Positions 18,535 to 27,960 of a stretch of DNA of 64,000 nucleotides are shown here, piece by piece. The position numbers and the translations under genes were made by a program. The stretch spans positions 558,001 to 622,000 of the forward strand of contig NZ_JODC01000008.1 of assembly GCF_000720765.1 (NCBI RefSeq), in the 5' to 3' direction. Under the pieces are notes generated by a model, which was not told where the DNA came from, ran no database searches, and worked only from the letters and a program-made list of their open reading frames with translations. Source of the DNA: Streptomyces sp. NRRL S-646 (lineage in GTDB: Bacteria > Actinomycetota > Actinomycetes > Streptomycetales > Streptomycetaceae). Position 1 is the stretch's first letter. The number at the start of each line of letters is the position of its first letter.

Positions 18535-19324
18535 CCGGGCGAGCCAGCAGATGGGAGACGTGTTCCCGAACGGCCTCCCACACCACGGAGGGGAGTGAGC
18601 CGAGCGCAGTGTCGCCCAGTGCGACGATCGCCTCCTCACTCCAGGCGCTACAGGAGACATCGGCCGTGAGCACGTCGTAGCCGTCGCGGACGGCGACATG
18701 CAGGCGGTCGGGTCCGCCGTCATCCGCATGCACCGCGGCGGCGACCACGAACGGCGGCTGCCCGCCCGCGTCGCCGGGCAGCTTGCGGTAGCTGCTGGCG
18801 AGTGGTTCACGCCAGTGCAGGCTGAGCAGCAGGTGGTGCTTGGCGAGGACTTCGGCGAGGTCGGTCTCGTAGACCCGGTCCTGGTCGAGCACCGTCGCCC
18901 AGGCCTTCAGCACCAGCGCCGCCGGCAGCAGGCAACGCAGTGTGCTGCCGACCAGGTTGCCGCCGACAGTGGCCGTCCGGCGCACGGCTCCCGTCCCCAC
19001 CGCGGCGGCCGCCCGGCGCAGCACCTCGGGCACGCGCTCGTCGACGGTGTTCAGCACGACGGCGGCGCCCAGCGCCCCGCGCCCGATCACATTGGCCTCC
19101 GGCAGGCTGCGCAGCGACATGGCCTGCTCGGGAAATCCGTCGCGCTGCCAGCCGGCCCAGATCAGCGTTGCCCCGCCGACGGGTACGGCTCCCTCGGCGA
19201 GGCACTCCTGCGCTTCGGACACGGACTCTGGCAGACGTAGCAGCACGGGAGCCGACCTGCTTTCTCGACGAGTTGGAGCTGACGTGCACGGTTTCTCGGC
19301 CACGACAGAGCCGACCTGGCGCAT
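18524..19324 (-). CDS. FAD-binding subunit of the molybdenum hydroxylase type (CoxM/XdhB-like), orphan
   Basis: A 266-residue protein matching the medium, FAD-binding subunit of xanthine/CO dehydrogenases. It has the V-P-V-G-G-A-T segment (about residue 51), the TATVGGNLVGS motif (about residue 116) and a C-terminal CO-dehydrogenase flavoprotein domain. Normal partners are a 2Fe-2S small subunit and a large molybdopterin subunit, but neither is adjacent on either side. The start at 19324 has a GGTCGGGAAA ribosome binding site; the homology begins about 25 residues later, so a later start is possible. Confidence 0.78.
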   Translation of the reverse strand: MRQVGSVVAEKPCTSAPTRRESRSAPVLLRLPESVSEAQECLAEGAVPVGGATLIWAGWQRDGFPEQAMSLRSLPEANVIGRGALGAAVVLNTVDERVPEVLRRAAAAVGTGAVRRTATVGGNLVGSTLRCLLPAALVLKAWATVLDQDRVYETDLAEVLAKHHLLLSLHWREPLASSYRKLPGDAGGQPPFVVAAAVHADDGGPDRLHVAVRDGYDVLTADVSCSAWSEEAIVALGDTALGSLPSVVWEAVREHVSHLLARPVSR

Positions 19325-19446
19325 TTTCCCGACCTGCGTGGAGGCGCGTACAGGGCTCACTGATCTACTGCGTGCGCCCCCTCCGCGGCGCCGTCCCGGA
19401 GCTTCGGGGGAGGATGAGGTGTCCGGAGTGGAGAGGTGCCGTACTG

Positions 19447-20145
19447 GTGAGGAACCGTGGGGCAGTGCAGCGCAACGAGTCCGCGCTGATCGTGCGGCAC
19501 GCGCCGCCCGAAGCCGTGGCTGCGGCGATCGTGACGCTGCACGGCGGCCACGAGCTGAGCCGCCGGACGGCGCACCCCTGGCAGCCGGCCGCGCTCCGTA
19601 TGCTCCCGGTCCTGCGGGCGGCCGCGGCGGCCTTGCCCCCCGACGTCCTGCTCGGGCAGGTCCACTACCGCTACCAGGGCTGGAACGACGCCGATCCCGC
19701 CCACGACGCACTGCAGGCGCTGGACGAACTCCAGCGGCTGGCGGGAACGGTCCCCACCGTCCTCGTAGGGCACTCGATGGGAGCCAGGGCGGCCTTGCGG
19801 GCCGCTTCGCACCCGCTGGTGCGTGGCGTGCTGGCGCTGGCACCCTGGTGCCCGCCGCAGGATTCCGCCCGCCACCTCGGCGGCGGGCGGCTGGTGGTCC
19901 TGCACGGCGACCGCGACCACGTGACGCCGCCCGCCGAGTCGGCGGACTACGTACGCAGGGCCCGGGAGGCCGGAGCCAGGGCCGGCCTGGTGCTGGTCCG
20001 CGGCGGAGACCATGCGATGCTCCGCCGCAGCGGCGACTGGCACCGGGCCACGACCGAGATCGTCGCCCGCATACTGCAGCCGGATCCGGACTCCGAGGGA
20101 CTGGCCGCGAGGGCCTGCGCGGCGGACGGTGCCGTCTTCCTCTGA
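19447..20145 (+). CDS. Alpha/beta hydrolase
   Basis: A 232-residue alpha/beta-hydrolase with the oxyanion H-G-G-H motif, the nucleophile elbow G-H-S-M-G (about residue 109), an LHGDRDHVTPP acid loop and the C-terminal catalytic histidine in RGGDHAML. The GTG at 19447 is the likeliest start, since GGAGAGG lies about 10 bases upstream; an in-frame ATG at 19414 sits too close to its GGGGGAGG. No signal peptide is seen. The substrate is unknown. Confidence 0.83.
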   Translation: MRNRGAVQRNESALIVRHAPPEAVAAAIVTLHGGHELSRRTAHPWQPAALRMLPVLRAAAAALPPDVLLGQVHYRYQGWNDADPAHDALQALDELQRLAGTVPTVLVGHSMGARAALRAASHPLVRGVLALAPWCPPQDSARHLGGGRLVVLHGDRDHVTPPAESADYVRRAREAGARAGLVLVRGGDHAMLRRSGDWHRATTEIVARILQPDPDSEGLAARACAADGAVFL

Positions 20146-20174
20146 ACGGGGTGCGCGAAGTCGGCTGCGGTTCG

Positions 20175-20238
20175 GCCGCGCCCCGAGGGGCGCGGGGCTG
20201 TATCGATATGCGGCTCGGCCGCGTGGGCGCGACCAGCC
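20175..20238. repeat. Streptomyces-type intergenic repeat acting as a bidirectional terminator
   Basis: The segment contains an 8-bp GC stem (20177-20184 pairing with 20187-20194) and then the GGGGCTGTATCGATATGCGG and GCGTGGGCGCGACCAGCC motifs. These motifs recur between convergent genes in many Streptomyces genomes. It lies between the convergent hydrolase and chitinase genes. Confidence 0.6.
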
Positions 20239-20304
20239 ATGACGGCGCCGCAGACGAGGGATGGCGCCGGACGCCGACCGGGCCGTTTCAGCCAGGGCGG
20301 ACGG

Positions 20305-21519
20305 TCAGCACGCCCCCTCGTCCTGCCAAGGGCCCCAGTCGGTGGCGGCCGGCGTCTCGTTCTGGGTCCACCACTTGGCCTTCCAATTGTGCTTGTTGTA
20401 CGAGACCTCGTCACCGGAGGTGTAGACGGCGCTCGAACTCCAGGCGGACTTGCACGCGGTGGGTGTCGGCGTGGGCGTCGGAGTGGGGGTGGGAGTCGAG
20501 TCCGGCGGGGTGGCGCCCGCGAACTTCACCGAGTACTTCGCGAAGTCCCAGGAGTTCTGCGCCACGCTGGAGCAAGTGCCGGAGGTGCGCCCGCCGTTGT
20601 CGGGCGGGGTGCACTGGCGGTCGCGGTTGAGGGACCAGAAGGTGAAGCGGTCCATGTTGTGGCTGGTGGCGTAGTCCAGCACGGTCTGGAAGTCGGCCTG
20701 GGTGAAGATCTCACCGGTGTCGCTGCGACCGTTCATCCCGGAGAAGCCCTCGTGCGCGTAGGCCGTCGCCTGGTCCCAGCCGAACGTCGACTGGAGGATG
20801 GAGTTGAAGTTGGTGAGCGCGCTGGTCTGCGAGGCCGCGCCGTTGAAGCCGCCGTCGAAGGGCATGATGGAGAAGTTGTTCGGCGTGAAGCCCTGCGACT
20901 TCGCCTCCAGCAGCATCTGCTTGCCGAACCAGCCGGTGCCGTCGGCCGTACCGGCCGTTGTGACGGAGACGTACAGGCCGGGGTTGTTCTGCTGGAGGAT
21001 CTTCGCAGCGCCGATCTCGTTCTTGATCGCCGCGGTGTTCTCGTACTCCGGTTCCTCCAGGTCGAAGTCGATCGCGTGGAGGCCGTACTTGGTGATGACC
21101 TGCTGGTAGGCGGCCGCCGTCGCCGCCGCGTCCGAGCACACCTGACCGAGCTTCGTGCCGCCGTACCCGCCGATGGAGACGGACACGTCGCCGCCCTTGC
21201 CGCGGATCGTGTTGATGACGGACTGGACGGCCGTGTCCGAGGACACGGGGGCGGTGCCTCCCCAAGTGGGCGAGCAGCCACCGCCGTTGGGGGCGAGGAC
21301 AAAGGCGAGCTGGAAGGCCTTGAGACCGGTGGCGTCCATGATGGCGGCGGGGTCCGGGGGGTCGTTGTCCAGCGGCATCAGGTACGGGGCGGCCGCGTAC
21401 CAGCGGTTGCTGAGCGCGGCGGTCGCGCCCGAGGCGTGGCCCGCTGTCAGGGCTGTGGTTCCTGCGGCGGTGAGTCCGACGGCGGCGGCTGCGCCCAGGC
21501 ATGCACGAAGACGTCTCAC
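20305..21519 (-). CDS. Secreted GH18 chitinase with C-terminal chitin-binding domain
   Basis: A 404-residue secreted enzyme. The signal peptide spans about residues 1-35 (RR near the start). A GH18 TIM barrel follows, with the SIGGYGG strand and a catalytic motif read as H148-A-I-D151-F-D153-L-E155. A Pro-Thr repeat linker (PTPTPT...) leads to a C-terminal CBM5/12-type domain rich in Trp (AWSSSAVYTSGDEVSYN). It hydrolyses chitin outside the cell. The GTG at 21519 has GGAGG 6 bases upstream and gives a clean signal peptide. Two DasR-like sites lie upstream, so induction by chitin breakdown products is likely. Oddity: the first Asp of the DxxDxDxE motif is His. Confidence 0.93.
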   Translation of the reverse strand: MRRLRACLGAAAAVGLTAAGTTALTAGHASGATAALSNRWYAAAPYLMPLDNDPPDPAAIMDATGLKAFQLAFVLAPNGGGCSPTWGGTAPVSSDTAVQSVINTIRGKGGDVSVSIGGYGGTKLGQVCSDAAATAAAYQQVITKYGLHAIDFDLEEPEYENTAAIKNEIGAAKILQQNNPGLYVSVTTAGTADGTGWFGKQMLLEAKSQGFTPNNFSIMPFDGGFNGAASQTSALTNFNSILQSTFGWDQATAYAHEGFSGMNGRSDTGEIFTQADFQTVLDYATSHNMDRFTFWSLNRDRQCTPPDNGGRTSGTCSSVAQNSWDFAKYSVKFAGATPPDSTPTPTPTPTPTPTACKSAWSSSAVYTSGDEVSYNKHNWKAKWWTQNETPAATDWGPWQDEGAC

Positions 21520-21586
21520 GGTGTGCCTCCGATGGGGGTGGGGGAGTGCCCCAGCTTCCTGCCGGACCGTGACCGCGTCCATGCTT

Positions 21587-21598
21587 TGGACTAGACCA
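21587..21598. promoter_or_regulatory. DasR-like site 1 (dre)
   Basis: TGGACTAGACCA differs from the DasR half-palindrome consensus TGGTCTAGACCA at one base. It lies 67 bases upstream of the chitinase start and 21 bases centre to centre from a perfect copy. Confidence 0.75.
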
Positions 21599-21608
21599 AA
21601 CAGCTTCT

Positions 21609-21620
21609 TGGTCTAGACCA
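21609..21620. promoter_or_regulatory. DasR-like site 2 (dre)
   Basis: TGGTCTAGACCA is a perfect palindrome equal to the core of the Streptomyces DasR responsive element. It sits between the divergent chitinase and TPR genes. Confidence 0.85.
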
Positions 21621-21700
21621 TGCCATTCCTTTGCCTTGTACCTGTCAGGTTCGAGGGTGGGTCTTGTGCGTTATAGCCGGTGTGGGGTATTTCGTCGTCT

Positions 21701-23359
21701 GTGAGCTACTACGACCTCGGCAGTCACGGCCGGCGGGTGACGACTTCGTCGCCCGAGGCGCAAATGTGGTTCGACCGCGGACTGAACTGGACCTTCGCCT
21801 TCAACCACGAAGAGGCCGTGCGCTGCTTCGAGGCCTGCGCCTCGGCGGATCCCGACTGCGCCATGGCCGACTGGGGCATGGCCTATGCGCTCGGCCCCAA
21901 CTACAACAAGCCCTGGGAGTTCTTCGACGAACAGGACCTGGCCCGGACGGTGCAGCGCACCCACGCCGCGGTGCAGCGCGCACACGCCAAGGCGGGCCGG
22001 GCCACCCCCGTCGAGCAGGCCCTCGTCGGCGCCCTGCGCGCCCGATATCCGCAGGAGCGGGCACCGGCCGTCGAGGAGTGTTCCGTGTGGAACACCGCCT
22101 ATGCAGACAGCATGCGGGCCGTCCACGGACTGGCCCCCGACGACCTCGACGTGGCCACCCTGTACGCCGACGCCCTGATGAACCTCACTCCCTGGCAACT
22201 ATGGGACATCCGCACCGGCACACCTGCCCTGGGTGCGCGCACCACCGAGGCCAGGGCGGTGCTGGAACAGGCGCTCGCCACGGAGGCGGGCACGCTCCAC
22301 CCGGGCCTGCTGCACATGTACATCCACCTCATGGAGATGTCACCGACCCCCGAAGCCGCCCTGCCGGCCGGTGACCGGCTGCGCGGTCTGATGCCGGACG
22401 CCGGACATCTGCAGCACATGCCGTCGCATCTGGAAGTGCTCTGCGGCGACTACCGTCGGGTCGTCTCCGACAACACCACGGCGATCGAAGCCGACGAGAA
22501 GTTCCACGCCCGGGCCGGAGCGATGAACTTTTACACCCTGTACCGGTGCCACAACCTCCACTTCAAGATCTACGGAGCGATGTTCCTCGGCCGCTACCGG
22601 GACGCGATCGACACGGTGCACCGGCTCGAGGCGGCCGTGCCCGAGGAACTGCTCCGGGTGCAGAGCCCGCCCATGGCGGACTGGCTGGAGAGCTTCCTCG
22701 CGATGCGGGTGCATGTGCTCATCCGCTTCGGCCGGTGGGGCGACATCCTCGCCCTTCCGATGCCCGCCGATGTACGCCTGTACTGCGTGAGCACGGCGAT
22801 GCTGCACTACGCCCGCGGTGTCGCGTTCTCCGCCACGGGCCGGATCGACGAGGCCGAGGCCGAGCGGCGGCTCTTCCGCGACGCGGTCGCCCGGGTCCCC
22901 GAGACCCGCATGCTGTTCAACAACACCTGCGCGGACATCCTCGCGATCGCCGCTGCGATGCTGGACGGAGAGCTGGACTACCGCAAGGGGAACCACGACG
23001 CCGCGTTCGCGGCCCTGCGCCGGTCGATCGAGCTGGACGACGGTCTTCCCTATGACGAACCCTGGGGCTGGATGCAGCCCACCCGGCACGCCTACGGGGC
23101 ACTGCTCCTCGAACAGGGCCTGGTCGCGGAGGCCGAGGCCGTCTACCGGGCCGACCTGGGCCTCGACGGCACCCTGCCGCGCGCACAGCAGCACCCCGCC
23201 AATGTCTGGGCCCTGCACGGCTTCCACGAGTGCCTCGTGCGGCTCGGCAAGGACGGCGAGGCGCAGATCGTGGCCCAGCAGCTGAAGATCGCCACGGCAA
23301 CGGCGGACGTACCGATCGAGGCGTCCTGCTGCTGCCGACTGGAGACCCGCCCGGGTTAG
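21701..23359 (+). CDS. Tetratricopeptide-repeat protein
   Basis: A 552-residue soluble protein made of TPR-like helical pairs. The N-terminus (YYDLGSHGRRVTTSSPEAQ, then a WFDRGLNWTFAFNHEEAV helix) is typical of a conserved bacterial family of unknown function. Histidine-rich segments (LLHMYIHLMEMS, GHLQHMPSHL, about residues 200-240) recur in the family and might bind metal. It ends in a Cys cluster (EASCCCRLE). A GTG at 21701 is chosen because homology starts there; an upstream GTG at 21680 is possible. It is divergent from the chitinase and shares its DasR-like sites. Confidence 0.83.
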   Translation: MSYYDLGSHGRRVTTSSPEAQMWFDRGLNWTFAFNHEEAVRCFEACASADPDCAMADWGMAYALGPNYNKPWEFFDEQDLARTVQRTHAAVQRAHAKAGRATPVEQALVGALRARYPQERAPAVEECSVWNTAYADSMRAVHGLAPDDLDVATLYADALMNLTPWQLWDIRTGTPALGARTTEARAVLEQALATEAGTLHPGLLHMYIHLMEMSPTPEAALPAGDRLRGLMPDAGHLQHMPSHLEVLCGDYRRVVSDNTTAIEADEKFHARAGAMNFYTLYRCHNLHFKIYGAMFLGRYRDAIDTVHRLEAAVPEELLRVQSPPMADWLESFLAMRVHVLIRFGRWGDILALPMPADVRLYCVSTAMLHYARGVAFSATGRIDEAEAERRLFRDAVARVPETRMLFNNTCADILAIAAAMLDGELDYRKGNHDAAFAALRRSIELDDGLPYDEPWGWMQPTRHAYGALLLEQGLVAEAEAVYRADLGLDGTLPRAQQHPANVWALHGFHECLVRLGKDGEAQIVAQQLKIATATADVPIEASCCCRLETRPG

Positions 23360-23363
23360 CGCC

Positions 23364-24179
23364 CTACGGCCGGGCGCCAGGCCGTGACTCGGCCACCTCG
23401 TCGTAGTACGACTCGGCCGAGGGGCCGAGGATCTCGTGGGCCTCGAGGAACATGTCGTGCGCCTCGTGGCCCACCCAGCCCGCCGGGAGGAGCTCGGTGG
23501 GCAGATCCGGGTCGCGGAAGGGGAACTTGCGGTAGTCGTAAGTCAGCCGCATGCGCTCCACCAGCGCCTCCTCGGGGCTCAGCGCCCCGGCCCGGTATGA
23601 CGGCATCCGGACGCGGTACGTGCGCAGCAGCTCCCGGTAGTCCTCGTTGAGCGCGGCAAGATCCCAGCTGCGGGCCGCCATCTCGCGGTCGACCGGCAGC
23701 CCGCCGGACTGACAGCGCAGTGTGTCCAGGCGTACGGCCGGCTCGTCCGCGAACCTCTCCCGCACCTGCTGCAGCCGGTCGTGCGGACAGACGTAGGTGG
23801 ACGGTGCGAGCGGGCCGAAGCCCAGCCAGGCCAGTTCCTTGCGGATGTGGTCGCGTACGGCGCGCTCGGACTCGGGCACCGAGTAGATGACCATGTACCA
23901 GTGCCGGTCCCAGTCGGACGGTGCCCGGTCGAAGATCCGTGAACGGCCCTCGTCGAGGAGCTGCAGGCTGCGCTTGTTGAGCGCGTAGAGCGTCTCCCGG
24001 CCCTCGCGCCGGACGTCGAACCAGCCCTCCTTGCGCAGGCGCGCCAGCACCACCCGCACCGTGCTCTCGCCGACACCGAAGCAGCCCATCAGTGTGCTGA
24101 GGGTGCGCAGCCGGGCGGCGCCGCCGCGGTAGCGGACGTAGTCGCCGAACAGGTCGAAGACGATCGATCGTGGCTTCAC
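23364..24179 (-). CDS. PaaX-family transcriptional repressor
   Basis: A 271-residue PaaX-like regulator. An N-terminal winged helix (TLMGCFGVGESTVRVVLARL, about residues 28-47) is followed by the central ferredoxin-like domain and the C-terminal PaaX region. PaaX proteins respond to aryl-CoA thioesters such as phenylacetyl-CoA. Here the gene is divergent from a salicylyl-CoA pathway operon, 193 bases away, so an aryl-CoA ligand such as salicylyl- or gentisyl-CoA is plausible. The GTG at 24179 is the likely start; no clear ribosome binding site precedes it. Confidence 0.92.
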   Translation of the reverse strand: MKPRSIVFDLFGDYVRYRGGAARLRTLSTLMGCFGVGESTVRVVLARLRKEGWFDVRREGRETLYALNKRSLQLLDEGRSRIFDRAPSDWDRHWYMVIYSVPESERAVRDHIRKELAWLGFGPLAPSTYVCPHDRLQQVRERFADEPAVRLDTLRCQSGGLPVDREMAARSWDLAALNEDYRELLRTYRVRMPSYRAGALSPEEALVERMRLTYDYRKFPFRDPDLPTELLPAGWVGHEAHDMFLEAHEILGPSAESYYDEVAESRPGARP

Positions 24180-24292
24180 GAAACTGACTATGTCACACGG
24201 ACGGCCGTCGTGAGGATGACCGATCGAGCCGAGGAATGCACTGAGGTGCAGGGTTTTTACCGCTTCGAGGCGAACGCGGAAGTGCAACAAAT

Positions 24293-24341
24293 TATTGACG
24301 CTCGTGGATCTATTGACACAGGATGCTTTCGGGCCTGAGTC
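24293..24341 (+). promoter_or_regulatory. Promoter/operator region of the sdg-like operon
   Basis: TATTGAC occurs twice, at 24293-24299 and 24311-24317, 18 bases apart. The second copy forms TTGACA (24313-24318), a good -35 box, with a weak GAGTCT -10 about 18 bases further. The direct repeat may be the regulator site. Confidence 0.4.
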
Positions 24342-24372
24342 TGGGCCTGTACTCGAGGTGGAGGCAGGAGCC

Positions 24373-25901
24373 ATGGTTTCTCGGATCGCTTGCGTGGGAG
24401 GCGGCCCCGGCGGGCTGTTCTTCGCGGCGCTGGTCAAGCAGGCCGATCCGTCGGTCGAGGTGACGGTCTTCGAGCGCAACCGCGCCGAGGACACCTTCGG
24501 CTTCGGCGTGGTGTTCTCGGACGCCACGCTGGCCGCGATCCACGCGGCGGACCCCGTCCTGCGCACGGCTCTCGCCGAGTACGGCCGGCACTGGGACGAC
24601 ATCGAGGTACGGCTGAAGGGGCAGCGGATCCGCTGCGGCGGCAACGGCATGGCCGCCATCACCCGCAAGACCCTGCTTCAACTGCTGCACCGGCGTGCCG
24701 AGGAGGTCGGGGTCGAACTCCGCTTCAGCCACGAGGTCCCCGCGGACCCTGCCGAACTCGCCGGCTACGACCTGATCGTGGCCGCCGACGGGGCGAACTC
24801 CCGCTTCCGCGATCGGCTCGCCGACGTGCTGGTGCCGGAGGTGGAGGTCGCGACCGCGAAGTTCATCTGGTTCGGCACGGACTATCTCTTCGACGGCCTG
24901 ACCTTCGTGCACGAGCACGGCCCGCACGGCACCTTCGCCGTCACGGCTACCCCATCAGCGACCGCGTCAGCACTTTCATCGTGGAGACCGACGAGGAGTC
25001 CTGGCGCAGGGCGGGGCTGGACCAGTTCGACACCGCGCAGCCGCCCGGCCCGAGCGACGAGAAGAGCAAGGCGTATCTGGAGAAGCTCTTCGCCGAACAG
25101 ATCGACGGCCGCGAACTGCTGGTCAACAACTCCCGCTGGGGCAACTTCCGCACCCGGCGCACCCACCGCTGGCACAGCGGCAACGTCGTCCTGCTGGGCG
25201 ACGCCGCCCACACCGCGCACTTCTCCGTCGGCTCCGGAACGAAGATGGCCATGGAGGACGCCGTCGCCCTCGCCGACAGTCTCCTCGGCCATCGCGACGA
25301 CCTGCCGAGCGCCCTGGAGGCCTACGAGGCGGCCCGCCGCCCCTCGGTGGAGAAGATCCAGAACTCCGCACGGCCGAGCCTTTCCTGGTGGGAGCACTTC
25401 GGGCGCTACCACGACGCGTTCGAGCCGACGCAGTTCGCCTTCCACTTCATCTCCCGCAGCATCGGCAAGGAACGGATCGCGCGCCGCGATCCCGGCTTCG
25501 TCGACCAGGTCGTACGCGACTGGCGGGCCACGCACGACGGCCACCTACCCCTGGACACGCCACTGCAGCTGGGCGAGCGGGAGTTCACCGGGCGGAGCCT
25601 GACCGGCGCCGACCTCGCAGCACTGCGCACCGAGGAGGACCTGTGGCTCACCGCACCCGACAGCGAGGATCGACTCCCGCAGATCTACGACCAGTTGGCC
25701 GACGCCCTGACCGGTGACACACCCCCGGAACTGGTCGCCGTACAGGGCGGAATCCCGCTCACCCGGTCGCTGCTCGCCGAACAGGCCCGGCTGGTGCACG
25801 GAGTGCCCGCGCTGATCATGGAGGACGGGCTGGACGAGGACCGGGCCGAGACGCTGCTGCTGTCCGGACGCGCCGACCTGGTGGGACGGGAGCAGACATG
25901 A
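24373..25901 (+). pseudogene. sdgC: Salicylyl-CoA 5-hydroxylase-like FAD monooxygenase, frameshifted
   Basis: An FAD-dependent aromatic-CoA hydroxylase resembling SdgC of the Streptomyces WA46 salicylate pathway and the monooxygenase half of anthraniloyl-CoA enzymes. The first frame shows G-G-G-P-G-G at residues 8-13 and VAADGANS. The second frame (to 25901) shows G-D-A-A-H and the FSVGSGTKMAMEDA segment. The frame changes near 24943, where GTCACGGC is expected to read GTCCACGGC, so one C is missing. Repair gives about 509 residues, normal for the family. ATG 24373 follows CAGGAG. All motifs are conserved, so a sequence error is as likely as a true mutation. It is the first gene of the operon. 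Confidence 0.87.
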
Positions 25902-27949
25902 GCACGAACCTGACCCCGCTGTTCGCTCCCGAGGGCGTGGTGGTGATCGGCGCCTCGCGGCAGAGCGGAAAGCTGGGCGCCGCCATGGCCCGCTCGCTGG
26001 GCCCCTTCTCCGGCGCCCGGGCCCTGGTCAACGCCCGGCGTCCGGAGCCCGGCGAGGGCGTGTATGCCTCCGTCGCCGAAGCCGCCGCACACACCGACGC
26101 ACCGCTCGACCTGGCCGTCCTGTGCGTCCCCGCGGCCGGCTGCGCGGACGCGCTGGCCGAGGCGGCCGCGGTCGGCTGCCGTGCCGCACTGGTCTGCGCC
26201 GGCGGCTTCGGCGAGGCCGGTGAGGAGGGCCTGGCGTATGCGGAGGCGCTGTACCGCGTCGCCCGGGAGACCGGGGTGCGGCTGCTCGGACCCAACACCT
26301 CCGGGTTCTTCGCCCCCCACCTGGGCCTGACGGCCAGCTTCGTGCCGGCGGCCGGGCAGCTTCCGGCCGGGGAGATCGCGGTGGTCGCCGCCAGCGGCGG
26401 CGTCAACCACGCTCTCGCCTTCGACCTGGTCGCCGCCGGAAACGGGATCAGCCTCGGCGTCGGCATCGGGGCCGGCCTCGACGTCACCGCCGCGGACGTC
26501 CTGGAGCACCTCGCGGGCGACGCCCGTACGACGGGCGTGGCGCTGCACCTGGAGACGGTTCCCGACGGGCCGCGGCTGGTGGAGGCCGTACGGCTGGTCT
26601 CCGCCGTGAAACCGGTCGTGGCCCTGGTCGTCGGCCGTACGGACGTCGGGGACTTCGCCCGGTCGCACACCGGAGCGCTCGCCACCTCCTGGCGCACGAC
26701 ACGGGCCGCGCTACGGCAGGCCGGAGCCGTGGTGGTGGACGACGAACGCGAACTGGTGGACGCCCTCACGGCCCTCTCCCGCATCCAGCTGTGCCCCGAC
26801 CCGGATCCGGGGCTCGGTCTCGTGACCGCTCAGGCCGGGCCCGGTCTGCTGATCGCCGACCGGGCGGGCTCCGACGGCATCCGTATGCCGGAGCTGGCCG
26901 ACACCACCCAGGGTGCCCTGCGCGAACTGCTGCCCCCGCTCACCTACCAGCGCAACCCGGTCGACACCGGCCGGCCCGCCGAGACCTTCGCCCGTGTACT
27001 CGCCGCCACGGCCACGGATCCCGAGGTGGACCTGCTGGCCGTCTACGCCCTCACGGAGCCCGACAGCGTCGACCTCGCCTCGGCCGCGCAGGACGCCGGG
27101 CTCGGCGCGGACTCCCCGGCCGTGGTGATCGTCGGAGGTCTGCCCGAGGATGTCGCCGAACAGCGGGCACGGCTGCACAAGGCCGGGATTCCGGCACTGA
27201 CCGGACCGGCGTCCGCCACCAATGCCGTACGGGCCCTGGTGACACATGCCCGGCAACGGGCCGTGCCCACCCAGGCAGCCGGGCAGGAACCGGCCGTCTC
27301 GGTGCCGTCCGGGCCGCTTGACGAGGACGCCGCAAAAACCTTCCTCACGGAACTGGGCATCCGCACCCCCGAACGCGTCGCCTGCGCCGACCGCGCCGAC
27401 GCCCACCACGCCCTGCACCTGCTGGGCGGGCCCGTCGCCGTCAAGGTGCTCGACGCCGCGATCCTGCACAAGACGGAGATCGGCGGAGTCCACCTGGGCG
27501 TACGCACCCCCGGTGAACTCGACGCGGCGCTCGACGCCATCGGACCCGACCGCCGCTACCTGGTCGAGGCCATGGCGCCGCCCGGCGTCGACCTGGTGCT
27601 CGGCGTGCGCCGCGACCCCGTCTTCGGGCCGGTCGTCCTCGCCGGGCTGGGCGGCACGGCCGCCGAAGCACTCGCCGACGTCGCGATCCGGCTCGCCCCG
27701 CTCTCCGTCGACGAGGCCGCCGGAATGCCCGACGACCTGGCCGCCCGCGCCCTGATCGACGGCTGGCGCGGCGGGCCGCAGCTCGACCGCGCCGAGTTCG
27801 GACGGGCCGTGTCCGCGCTGGCCGCCGCCCTCGCCGCGAGCCCCCGCACCGCCGAGATCGAGATCAACCCGCTGCGTCTCACCGCCGACGGACTGATCGC
27901 CCTCGACGCCGTGATCGTCCCCACCGCTGCACCCGCCCAGGACCGCTGA
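25898..27949 (+). CDS. sdgB: Acyl-CoA synthetase (ADP-forming-type), SdgB-like salicylyl-CoA synthetase
   Basis: A 683-residue protein of the acetate-CoA ligase (ADP-forming) superfamily. It has an N-terminal CoA-binding Rossmann domain (VVVIGASRQSGKLGAAMARS, residues 14-33), succinyl-CoA-ligase-like domains with conserved His in GRTD..RSHTGALA, and a C-terminal ATP-grasp domain starting near residue 470 (AVKVLDAAILHKTEIGGV). In the WA46 salicylate pathway an enzyme of this class takes salicyl-AMP to salicylyl-CoA. The start overlaps the hydroxylase stop by 4 bases (ATGA), showing tight coupling. The assignment rests on family and gene order. Confidence 0.85.
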   Translation: MSTNLTPLFAPEGVVVIGASRQSGKLGAAMARSLGPFSGARALVNARRPEPGEGVYASVAEAAAHTDAPLDLAVLCVPAAGCADALAEAAAVGCRAALVCAGGFGEAGEEGLAYAEALYRVARETGVRLLGPNTSGFFAPHLGLTASFVPAAGQLPAGEIAVVAASGGVNHALAFDLVAAGNGISLGVGIGAGLDVTAADVLEHLAGDARTTGVALHLETVPDGPRLVEAVRLVSAVKPVVALVVGRTDVGDFARSHTGALATSWRTTRAALRQAGAVVVDDERELVDALTALSRIQLCPDPDPGLGLVTAQAGPGLLIADRAGSDGIRMPELADTTQGALRELLPPLTYQRNPVDTGRPAETFARVLAATATDPEVDLLAVYALTEPDSVDLASAAQDAGLGADSPAVVIVGGLPEDVAEQRARLHKAGIPALTGPASATNAVRALVTHARQRAVPTQAAGQEPAVSVPSGPLDEDAAKTFLTELGIRTPERVACADRADAHHALHLLGGPVAVKVLDAAILHKTEIGGVHLGVRTPGELDAALDAIGPDRRYLVEAMAPPGVDLVLGVRRDPVFGPVVLAGLGGTAAEALADVAIRLAPLSVDEAAGMPDDLAARALIDGWRGGPQLDRAEFGRAVSALAAALAASPRTAEIEINPLRLTADGLIALDAVIVPTAAPAQDR

Positions 27950-27960
27950 GGAGACCGAAC

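Noticed and set aside
20458..20500. Short tandem repeat in the chitinase gene
   Set aside because: It encodes the normal Pro-Thr linker between catalytic and chitin-binding domains and is not an independent repeat element.
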